From NCBI GenBank assembly GCA_019348305.1, contig JAHWJQ010000020.1, forward strand, positions 1 to 17,179: a DNA stretch of 17,179 nt, written 5' to 3'. Positions 1 to 6,831 of this stretch are shown here, piece by piece. Position numbers and translations under genes: made by a program. The stretch's first letter is position 1. Each line of letters begins with the position of its first letter. The DNA is from Actinomycetota bacterium. GTDB taxonomy: Bacteria; Actinomycetota; Acidimicrobiia; Acidimicrobiales; CADCTF01. The notes beneath the pieces were generated by a model. The model saw only the letters and a list, made by a program, of their open reading frames with translations. It was not told where the DNA came from and did not search any database.

Positions 1-2
1 AG

Positions 3-221
3 CGGCGGGAGCGCTACGCGCAGCTCGACGCCGAGCTCGACCGGCGCCTGGAGGCCAAGAAGCTCGAAGAGCAGCGCCTGGCCGACTGGGAGCGCCAGCT
101 CAGCGAGCGGGAGGCCGAGCTGCGCCGGCGGGAGGACGCGGCGGCGGCGGCGGCTGAGCGATCAGGGACCTGGGCCCATCCAGGGCCAGCGTTGGCACCG
201 AACCTGCGCCATGCCGTATGA
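3..221 (+). CDS. Coiled-coil protein, C-terminal fragment (5' end outside the window)
   Basis: The open frame enters from the left edge and ends at TGA 219-221, giving the last 72 residues of a longer protein. The first ~50 residues are almost entirely charged (R, E, D, K) with leucines at heptad-like spacing, for example RRLEAKKLEEQRLADWERQL, which predicts a long alpha-helical coiled coil. A run of six alanines follows, then a short tail rich in Pro and Ala. There is no membrane segment or catalytic motif in the visible part, so no function can be named. Its stop lies inside the next gene, which begins 8 bases before the stop codon, so the two may be translationally coupled. The frame is supported by consistent high GC at third positions and by the coiled-coil pattern, but low-complexity charged sequence can mislead. 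Confidence 0.6.
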   Translation, partial: RRERYAQLDAELDRRLEAKKLEEQRLADWERQLSEREAELRRREDAAAAAAERSGTWAHPGPALAPNLRHAV

Positions 222-387
222 GTTCCGCTGAAAAGACATCGGTCACGCCTGCAGGTGGCAGGGCAAAGCGGCAACCGAGGACGAACTCATGACGCTGATC
301 TCCGACCACGTCCGCCGGGTGCACAAGGTCGAGACCACGACGGGCACCATCGCCAGCTACGTCAAGCAGAAGATCCGCAGGCTCTAG
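211..387 (+). CDS. DUF1059-type small metal-binding-like protein with in-frame TGA at a Cys position (candidate selenoprotein)
   Basis: Reading from ATG 211 gives MPYEFR, TGA (229-231), then KDIGHACRWQGKAATEDEL and on to TAG 385-387, 58 codons in all. The product matches the whole length of the small DUF1059 family: an N-terminal F-x-C-x-D-x-G-x2-C element, a TEDEL helix start, and an H-x4-H pair (DHVRRVH). The first cysteine of the C-x6-C pair is exactly where the TGA falls. The second (codon 14) is intact. Family members are annotated as predicted small metal-binding proteins, and their true role is not known to me. The reading after TGA stays coding-like, with mostly G/C third bases, and it ends in a four-base overlap with the convergent gene. 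Explanations are selenocysteine insertion, a nonsense mutation (TGC to TGA), a base error, or initiation at ATG 289, which would lose the Cys motif. No clear Shine-Dalgarno precedes ATG 211; coupling to the upstream frame is possible. Confidence 0.6.
240..277 (+). promoter_or_regulatory. SECIS-like hairpin just downstream of the in-frame TGA
   Basis: GCCTGC (247-252) and GCAGGGC (258-264) pair into six base pairs with one bulged G on the 3' side, closing a five-base loop AGGTG (253-257). A lower stem CGGT/ACCG (240-243 with 274-277) can form outside an internal loop. The apical loop begins 21 bases after the TGA and carries G at its second and third positions. Known bacterial SECIS elements sit immediately after UGA, with a small apical loop that has a G at its start and a spacing of roughly 16-37 bases. 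The geometry fits, but short hairpins are frequent in GC-rich DNA, so this is supportive rather than decisive. Confidence 0.4.
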
Positions 388-836
388 CCGCCGGACGCGG
401 CCTCCTCGTCCACCCACACCCGCTCGCATTCGAGCTTGCACCGCTGTCGGCCCGAGCCGCCCCGCACGAGGCGGAGGAGGTCCGCGCTCATGCCGGCCAG
501 GTTGTGCGCCACGATGCGCGACAGCGAGTAGCGGGCCGTGCCATCGGGCCGACACTTGAACGGGGAGATGTCGTCGATGTGGGCGGAGATCGTGTCGCCG
601 TCGATGATGATGTGCATGCTGTCGGTGGGGCGCACCTCGCGGAACGACAACTTGCCCGGGTGGTAGATGGCGCCGAACCCGGTGTCGCGGCGGAAGCGGT
701 CACTCTTCTCGAGGACGCGGAGCAACGTTCGAGCGTCGGCGGCAGCCAGACCCGCCTCGTCCTCAGCGGAGAGGGCCGTCCGGCCGTACCGCCGGCGGGC
801 TGGCCTCGGCCCCACAACGTCGTCTGCACCGCTCAT
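384..836 (-). CDS. Conserved protein of unknown function, stand-alone copy of the FRRDTG...WVDE domain
   Basis: This 150-residue protein has a basic, variable N-terminus (1-45) and a compact core (48-144) running from FRRDTG through YHPGK, PTDSMHIIIDG, SAH, VAHNL and RCKLECE to WVDE. I do not recognise a named family. The core aligns without gaps to residues 25-121 of the 588-residue protein encoded at 6832-8598, with 60 of 97 positions identical by hand count. Shared features include two histidines (YH and VAHN), an IDG turn and a C-x3-C pair (C133, C137), which could bind a metal. There is no signal peptide or membrane segment. The start is the first ATG, preceded by a weak GAGAAG. The gene lies 80 bases downstream of ilvD on the same strand and may share its transcript. 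Its stop overlaps that of the convergent DUF1059-type gene by four bases (CTAG). Confidence 0.8.
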   Translation of the reverse strand: MSGADDVVGPRPARRRYGRTALSAEDEAGLAAADARTLLRVLEKSDRFRRDTGFGAIYHPGKLSFREVRPTDSMHIIIDGDTISAHIDDISPFKCRPDGTARYSLSRIVAHNLAGMSADLLRLVRGGSGRQRCKLECERVWVDEEAASGG

Positions 837-916
837 GTTCTTCTCACCGGCTCGGCTGACGTCTGGTCTACGGCGCGCCCGGCCATCTGGATGCGGCGCC
901 CGCCTGCTTGGTGGGG

Positions 917-2608
917 CTACGGCTCGGTGATCGCCCCTCGCTCGGCGCCCGTGACGAGGCGGGCGAACTTGGCCAGGACGCCGGTGGTGTAGCGGGGCGG
1001 AGGGATCTTCCAGCCCTCGCGCCGGCGGGCCAGCTCGGCGTCGTCGACCAGGAGCTCGATCGAGCGGGCCGGGATGTCGATGACGATGCGGTCGCCGTCG
1101 GCCACCAACGCGATCGGGCCCCCGTCGACCGCCTCGGGAGCGACGTGTCCGATGCAGAAGCCGTGGGTGCCGCCTGAGAACCGGCCGTCGGTGAGGAGGG
1201 CACAGTCGCCTCCCCGGCCGGCGCCCTTCATGGCGCCGGTGACCGCCAGCATCTCCCGCATCCCGGGGCCCCCCTTCGGGCCCTCGTAGCGAATCACCAC
1301 CACCGTGCCCGGTTCGATGGCGCCGGCCAGGATCGCCGCCATGGCTCCGTCCTCGCCGTCGAACACCCGGGCGGGGCCGTCGAAACGCTGGTGGTCGATG
1401 CCCGCCACCTTGACCACCGCACCCTTGGGGGCGAGGGTGCCGGTGAGCACGGCGATCCCGCCGTCGGCGTGGATGGGGTCGCTCAGGGGGTGCACGACGG
1501 CACCGTCGGGCGGGGGCGGGGCCAGCGACTCCAAGTTCTCGGCCACGGTCCGCCCTGTGACGGTGAGGCAGTCGCCGTGCAGGAGGCCGGCCTCCAGCAG
1601 CTCACGCATGACCACGGGTACGCCGCCGATGCGGTCGATGTCGGTCATGTGGTACTTGCCGTGGGGCTTGGTGTCGGCGATGTGGGGCACCCGCCGGCCC
1701 ACCCGGTTGAAGTCTTCGAGCTCGAGCTCCACCCGGGCCTCGTTGGCCAGGGCCAGGAGATGGAGCACGGCGTTGGTGGAGCCGCCCAGGGCCATGACCA
1801 CGGCGATGGCGTTCTCGAAGGCCTCCTTGGTCATGATCTGGCGGGGGCGGATGCCGGCGTCGAGCAGGTGCACCACCGCCTGGCCGGACCGGTAGGCGAA
1901 CTCGTCCCGGCGGGCGTCGATGGCCGGAGGTGACGACGAGCCGGGCAGGGCCATGCCGATGGCCTCGGCCACGGCGGCCATCGTGTTGGCGGTGAACATC
2001 CCGGCACACGACCCCACCGTCGGGCAGGCGTGGCGTTCGATGAGGCCGAGCTCCTCGTCGGTCAGTGCACCGGCGGCCCGAGCCCCGACGGCCTCGAAGA
2101 CGCTGACGATGTCGAGGGCCCGGTCCTGGGGGTCGTCGGGGATGCGGCCGGGGAGGATGGAGCCCCCGTAGAGGAACACCGAGGGCAGGTCGAGGCGGGC
2201 GGCCGCCATGAGCATGCCGGGCAGTGACTTGTCACAGCCGGCGAAGGTGACCAGGGCGTCGAAGCGCTCGGCGTGCATCACCGTCTCCACCGAGTCGGCG
2301 ATGACCTCCCGGCTCACCAGCGAGGCCCGCATCCCCTCGTGGCCCATGGAGATGCCGTCGCTCACTGCGATGGTGACGAACTCGATGGGGAAGCCGCCGG
2401 CGGCGCGCACCCCCTCCTTGGCCCGCTTGGCCAGCCGGTCGAGGGGCATGTTGCAGGGGGTCACCTCGTTCCACGACGAGGCCACGCCGACCTGAGGCTT
2501 GTCCCAGTCGTCGTCGGTCATCCCTACTGCTCGCAGCATGGCCCGGGCCGGCGCCCGCTCGTACCCCTCGGTGACCTCCGCGCTCCGGGGCTTGCGTGGG
2601 TGGCTCAT
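917..2608 (-). CDS. ilvD: Dihydroxy-acid dehydratase
   Basis: IlvD dehydrates 2,3-dihydroxy-isovalerate and 2,3-dihydroxy-3-methylvalerate to the 2-oxo acids in valine, isoleucine, leucine and pantothenate synthesis, in the cytosol. The 563-residue product has the usual family length. It shows the Fe-S cluster cysteines Cys52 (TPCNMPLD), Cys125 ([10 protein letters not shown]) and Cys201 ([15 protein letters not shown]). Asp84 lies in SDGISMG, and Lys127 in GCDKS is the position that is carbamylated to hold Mg in characterised members. The C-terminal [20 protein letters not shown] block is also typical. ATG 2606-2608 lies six bases after a TAGTCT box with no Shine-Dalgarno, so the message may be leaderless. 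No other ilv gene is adjacent: a lipoprotein gene lies upstream and the unknown-domain gene downstream on the same strand. Confidence 0.97.
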   Translation of the reverse strand: MSHPRKPRSAEVTEGYERAPARAMLRAVGMTDDDWDKPQVGVASSWNEVTPCNMPLDRLAKRAKEGVRAAGGFPIEFVTIAVSDGISMGHEGMRASLVSREVIADSVETVMHAERFDALVTFAGCDKSLPGMLMAAARLDLPSVFLYGGSILPGRIPDDPQDRALDIVSVFEAVGARAAGALTDEELGLIERHACPTVGSCAGMFTANTMAAVAEAIGMALPGSSSPPAIDARRDEFAYRSGQAVVHLLDAGIRPRQIMTKEAFENAIAVVMALGGSTNAVLHLLALANEARVELELEDFNRVGRRVPHIADTKPHGKYHMTDIDRIGGVPVVMRELLEAGLLHGDCLTVTGRTVAENLESLAPPPPDGAVVHPLSDPIHADGGIAVLTGTLAPKGAVVKVAGIDHQRFDGPARVFDGEDGAMAAILAGAIEPGTVVVIRYEGPKGGPGMREMLAVTGAMKGAGRGGDCALLTDGRFSGGTHGFCIGHVAPEAVDGGPIALVADGDRIVIDIPARSIELLVDDAELARRREGWKIPPPRYTTGVLAKFARLVTGAERGAITEP

Positions 2609-2614
2609 TGGCGC

Positions 2615-2620
2615 AGACTA
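2615..2620 (-). promoter_or_regulatory. Candidate -10 box of a leaderless ilvD promoter
   Basis: On the minus strand TAGTCT fits the TANNNT -10 pattern and is followed by six bases and then the ilvD ATG. This spacing would put the transcript start at or next to the start codon. No Shine-Dalgarno-like sequence lies in the 40-base gap, which agrees with leaderless initiation. No convincing -35 box is visible. Confidence 0.4.
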
Positions 2621-2648
2621 CGACGGGTACCGCAGACGGGGGTCGCGA

Positions 2649-3197
2649 TTACTCCGGAACGGTCGTGTCGCTGGTGGGCTCCTCGCCACCGGTGCCGGCG
2701 TCGTCGCGCTGGACCCCGTCGGTGTCCCCGTCGCCGTCGCTGTCGATCTTGCAGACCTTCTCGAAGTACGACTCCACCCGCTCGCTGGCGGCCTCTACCT
2801 CGGGATCGTTGAGGTTGAGCTTCTCCGACTCCGCGGGCGGGATCTTGGACGCGTCGTAGTCGTACTTCTCGTAGAGGTCGCTGACCCGCTGGAAGTACCC
2901 ACCGACCTTCTCGGCGTCGGCTCGGATCTCCTTGGGTGCTGCGTCGACGAGGTCGTCCACGGCTTTGGAGAGCTGGGTGAACTCCTTGCGCATCCCGTCG
3001 GGCGTCGACGCGTCACCGGAGGTCTTGGTGTTCTCCTCGAAGTCGCGCGCCTTTTGGCAGAAGTCGGCACCACCCTTGCCGGAGAAGTTGGTGTCCTTGG
3101 AGCCAGCGGAGCCAGCCGACGTCGTGTCGTCTCCGCCACCACATCCGCCCACAGCGAGCGCGCCCACGAGGAACAGGAGGCCAAGTGTGCGCTGCAT
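2649..3197 (-). CDS. Secreted lipoprotein of unknown function
   Basis: The 182-residue product starts with a classical lipoprotein signal: MQR, a hydrophobic stretch (4-15) and a lipobox AVGGC with the lipidated Cys19. A Gly/Ser/Asp-rich linker (20-43) leads to a helical, charged domain (44-150) bracketed by Cys47 and Cys149, which could form a disulfide outside the membrane. Next comes DSDGDGDTDG (152-161), an Asp-rich loop like those that bind calcium, and a short acidic/Thr tail. No enzymatic motif is visible. ATG 3197 is chosen because it begins the signal peptide and follows GAAGGGA (3206-3212 on this strand) by eight bases. The frame stays open further upstream, but that part would place the signal peptide inside the protein. 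The gene is divergent from the ABC operon (102-base gap) and ends 40 bases before ilvD. Confidence 0.85.
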   Translation of the reverse strand: MQRTLGLLFLVGALAVGGCGGGDDTTSAGSAGSKDTNFSGKGGADFCQKARDFEENTKTSGDASTPDGMRKEFTQLSKAVDDLVDAAPKEIRADAEKVGGYFQRVSDLYEKYDYDASKIPPAESEKLNLNDPEVEAASERVESYFEKVCKIDSDGDGDTDGVQRDDAGTGGEEPTSDTTVPE

Positions 3198-3287
3198 TCG
3201 AACGATCCCTTCGCCAGCCGCCGAGGCCCCCGGGGACTGGTGGGCGCCGAGGAAGGCTAGCCCGTTCCCGGTCTCGCTCCCCCCGTC

Positions 3288-3293
3288 TACCGT
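3288..3293 (+). promoter_or_regulatory. Candidate -10 box of the ABC operon
   Basis: TACCGT fits TANNNT and ends six bases before the GTG start of the first ABC gene. No Shine-Dalgarno is present, so a leaderless transcript is likely. A recognisable -35 is lacking. The 102-base divergent gap would also hold the promoter of the lipoprotein gene. Confidence 0.35.
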
Positions 3294-3299
3294 GTCCCG

Positions 3300-4226
3300 G
3301 TGGCCCCCATCGTGCTTGCCGAGGGAGTCGCCAAGCGCTGGGGGACGACGCCGGCGCTGGCCGGGGCGAGCTTCGAGATCGGCGCCGGCATCACGGGCCT
3401 GCTGGGGGCCAACGGCGCCGGCAAGACGACGCTGCTCGGCCTCATGCTGGGGATGCACCGCCCCGACGAGGGACGCCTCGAGGTGCTGGGGTGTGACCCT
3501 TGGAGGCTCGGGCCCCAGGTACGGGCCCGCGTCGGCTACGCGCCGGAGCACGAGGCGCTGCCGGGGGACGTGCGGGCCCACGACGTCGTCCGCCACTTCG
3601 CCGAGGTGCACGGCCTGGCGCCCCGCGAGGCCCAGACCCGGGCCAGTGACGCCCTGTGGGAGGTGGGCCTGGGCGAGGAGCGGTTCCGGGCCGTCGGCAC
3701 CATGTCGACGGGGCAGCGCCAGAGGGTGAAGCTGGCCGTCGCCATTGCCCACGACCCCGAGCTGGTGCTGCTCGACGAACCCACCAACGGGCTCGACCCC
3801 GTCCAGCGCGAGCACATGCTCACACTGGTGCGGCGGGTGGGCCACGAGCTGGGGCTCAACGTCATCCTCTCGTCGCACCTACTCGAAGAAGTCGAGCGGG
3901 TGAGCGACTCGGTGCTGATCCTCGACGCCGGCCGCGTGGTACGCAGCGGGCCCCTGGCCGAGCTGAGGGGCGGGGACCGTCCGGAGCTGCTGGTCGAGCT
4001 GGACTCCGTAGCGCCGGCGGCCGCGCGGCTGGTGGGCGAACTGGCGCAGCGGGGGGTGGCCGCGGTGGCCTCCGGCGCTTCGGTAGTGGTGGCCCTGGAG
4101 ACGGACACCCTCTACGACGTCGTGCGCGACGCCTTGGCCGACCTCTCCTTGGGCGTGCGGCGAATCGAACGCCGCCGGGCCAGCCTGGAAGAGGTCTTCC
4201 TGGCCGCCGGTGAGGAGCGTGCGTGA
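3300..4226 (+). CDS. ABC-2 type transporter ATP-binding protein (first of operon)
   Basis: This 308-residue ATPase powers export or another membrane task together with the ABC-2 permease that follows. It carries Walker A GANGAGKTT (36-44), a PEHE Q-loop region (near 82), the signature MSTGQ (135-139, in place of LSGGQ), Walker B LVLLDEP (155-161) with the D-loop NGLDP, and the switch His193 (SSH). The last ~85 residues form the C-terminal extension common in ABC-2 ATPases. GTG 3300 gives a natural start (MAPIVLAEGVAKRW) six bases after a -10-like box. The stop overlaps the permease start in GTGA, so the two are coupled. The substrate cannot be told from sequence. Confidence 0.93.
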   Translation: MAPIVLAEGVAKRWGTTPALAGASFEIGAGITGLLGANGAGKTTLLGLMLGMHRPDEGRLEVLGCDPWRLGPQVRARVGYAPEHEALPGDVRAHDVVRHFAEVHGLAPREAQTRASDALWEVGLGEERFRAVGTMSTGQRQRVKLAVAIAHDPELVLLDEPTNGLDPVQREHMLTLVRRVGHELGLNVILSSHLLEEVERVSDSVLILDAGRVVRSGPLAELRGGDRPELLVELDSVAPAAARLVGELAQRGVAAVASGASVVVALETDTLYDVVRDALADLSLGVRRIERRRASLEEVFLAAGEERA

Positions 4227-5112
4227 GCGATACGGCTGGCGCCGACGCCCGCATCCTGGAACAGGGCTACCGGCGCTTCGAGGGCGTCCGCCACGGCCCT
4301 GCCCACGCCGTGCGCAGCCTCATCGCCCACAGCCTGCGGCGCATCCTCGGGCTGCGCCGGCCGGCCCGGTCGAAAGTCCTGCCCATCATGAGCATCGCCT
4401 TCGCCTACCTGCCGGCCACGGTGTTCCTGGGGGTGGTCGCCCTGTTCGGGCGCTTCGGGGGCCGGGAGCAGGCCCGCCAGCTCGTCCCCGACTACTCCGA
4501 GTACTACGGCTTCGTCGTCTCGGCCATCGTCTTGTTCGTGGCCTTCGCAGCCCCCGAAGCGCTGTGCCCCGACCGGCGCTCCGGGGTGCTCAGCCTCTAC
4601 CTCGCCTCCCCGCTCACCCGGATGACCTATCTGGCGGCCAAGGCGGCCTCGGTGGCCATCGTCATCGGCGCCGTCACCATCGGACCGCTGCTGTTGCTGT
4701 TGGTCGGCCTGATGCTGCAGGGCGTGGGGCCGGACGGTCCCCTCGAGGTGATGAAGGTGCTGGGGCGGATCGTGGCCGCCGGCGTGGTGCTCGCAGCGGT
4801 CTTCACCGCCATCTCGATGGCCGTCGCCAGCCTCACCGACCGCCGAGCGGTGGCCTCGGCCGCCACCATCTTCCTGCTCCTGGGCTCCGGCGTAGTGGCC
4901 GGCATCCTGGTCGGCGGACTGGGGGCGCCGGCGGAGGTGTTCGTCGTCAACGTCCTTCGCTCGTCGCTGGAGGTCGTGGCCCGTATCTACGGCGAGTCCG
5001 ACACCCGCTTCGCCGGCGTCGACACCGCCGTGGTGGCGGCGGGAACGGCGGCGTGGGCGGTGGGGGGCGCGGCGGTAGCCGTCGTGCGGTACCGGCGTCT
5101 GCAGGTGACCCG

Positions 5113-5116
<4 letters not shown>
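4223..5116 (+). CDS. ABC-2 type transporter permease (first of operon)
   Basis: The 297-residue product has a cytosolic N-terminus of ~50 residues (charged, Arg-rich) and six likely membrane segments at about 52-76, 95-113, 138-165, 180-203, 210-233 and 267-288. The element RRSGVLSLYLASPLTRMTYL after the second segment is typical of ABC-2 permeases, where it forms the coupling region between membrane segments. Both ends overlap neighbouring ATPase genes by four bases (GTGA), which argues for one complex. With no extracytoplasmic binding protein gene nearby, an exporter is more likely than an importer. The substrate is unknown. Confidence 0.88.
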
Positions 5117-6027
<911 letters not shown>

Positions 6028-6032
6028 CGAGG

Positions 6033-6740
6033 GTGGCGGCGATCTTCTTTCTGACCCTCCGCACGCAGTTGACCCGCGGGCGGATCTTGGCTCTGGGGGC
6101 CATCGCCGCCCTGGCTGTGGGGCTGGCCGTTTCCATCAACAGGGCGGTGAGCCCGTTCAATCGGGCCGAGGCTGCCTACGACCTGGTCGAGAACTACGGC
6201 CTCGCCCTGCTCGTGCCCCTCACGGCACTGGTCTTTGCCGCCGCCGCCCTGGGCGACCCGGCTGAGGACGGGACGCTGGTCTACCTATGGCAGCGTCCGA
6301 TCGCCCGCTGGAAGCTGGCCGTGGCCGCGCTGGCCGGCGCCGTCGCCATCGCCATGCCCTTCGCCGTGGTCCCCACCGCGCTGGCCGCCGCCATCGCCGG
6401 CGGGGACGCCGAGCTGGTCGCCGGCGCCGCCGGTGCCTCCCTGCTTGCCGTCGTCGCCTACAGCACCCTGTTCCTGGGTCTCGGCCTGGTGGTGCGCCGC
6501 GCCCTGGCCTGGGGATTGGTCTACGTGCTCATCTGGGAGGGCTTCGTGGCCCGCAGTGGCACCGGCCCGGCGCGGCTGTCGGTGCTGCTCTACGCCCGCT
6601 CGATCCTGGCCGACGTGGCCGGCCACGCCCCTCCCCGCCTGGGCGCCTCCACCGCCGTAGCCGTAGCCGTCCCCCTGGTGCTCGGTGCGCTCGCGCTGGC
6701 AGCGACCACGCAGTTCCTGCGCCGCATCGACGTCCGCTGA
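6033..6740 (+). CDS. ABC-2 type transporter permease (second of operon)
   Basis: The 235-residue product is highly hydrophobic, with likely membrane segments at about 18-35, 55-73, 95-121, 130-152, 157-172 and 205-226. The block DPAEDGTLVYLWQRPIARWK (75-94) between segments two and three matches the coupling element of ABC-2 permeases, as does the equivalent in the first permease. It lacks the long cytosolic N-terminus of that protein and is shorter. GTG 6033 is five bases after the ATPase stop, with a GAGG-like sequence just before it. It is the last gene of the operon: a strong hairpin follows two bases after its stop. Confidence 0.87.
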   Translation: MAAIFFLTLRTQLTRGRILALGAIAALAVGLAVSINRAVSPFNRAEAAYDLVENYGLALLVPLTALVFAAAALGDPAEDGTLVYLWQRPIARWKLAVAALAGAVAIAMPFAVVPTALAAAIAGGDAELVAGAAGASLLAVVAYSTLFLGLGLVVRRALAWGLVYVLIWEGFVARSGTGPARLSVLLYARSILADVAGHAPPRLGASTAVAVAVPLVLGALALAATTQFLRRIDVR

Positions 6741-6741
6741 G

Positions 6742-6770
6742 GCGTGCTCCTGGCATTTCCAGGGGGACGC
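6742..6770 (+). terminator. Hairpin terminator of the ABC operon
   Basis: Arms 6742-6753 and 6759-6770 pair over twelve positions, with one G-G mismatch and one G-T wobble, around a five-base loop CATTT. It begins two bases after the permease stop. There is no T-tract, which is common for GC-rich actinobacterial terminators. Confidence 0.65.
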
Positions 6771-6781
6771 CGGCCAGCGTG

Positions 6782-6787
6782 TAGTCT
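6782..6787 (+). promoter_or_regulatory. Possible -10 box of the acyltransferase-fusion gene
   Basis: TAGTCT fits TANNNT and is the same hexamer as that before ilvD. It would give a leader of about 38 bases that contains the AGGAGG ribosome binding site. No -35 box is clear, so the call is weak. Confidence 0.25.
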
Positions 6788-6819
6788 GTATGTGACGGTT
6801 TTCACAAGCTGCCGACCAC

Positions 6820-6825
6820 AGGAGG
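6820..6825 (+). promoter_or_regulatory. Strong ribosome binding site that fixes ATG 6832
   Basis: A perfect AGGAGG lies six bases before ATG 6832. It is one of only two strong Shine-Dalgarno sequences in the window and makes this start secure. Confidence 0.8.
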
Positions 6826-6831
6826 CGCCTG

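Noticed and set aside
289..387. DUF1059-type gene as a short protein from ATG 289
   Set aside because: It would lose the whole Cys motif and half of the domain and has no ribosome binding site. The match to the family extends across the TGA to ATG 211.
837..916. Possible terminator between ilvD and the unknown-domain gene
   Set aside because: Only weak short complementarity is visible, so co-transcription cannot be excluded and no terminator is called.
3536..3560. First ABC ATPase with Glu instead of Gln in the Q-loop region (APEHE)
   Set aside because: A Pro-Glu at this place is common among ABC-2 ATPases, so it is not evidence of an inactive protein.
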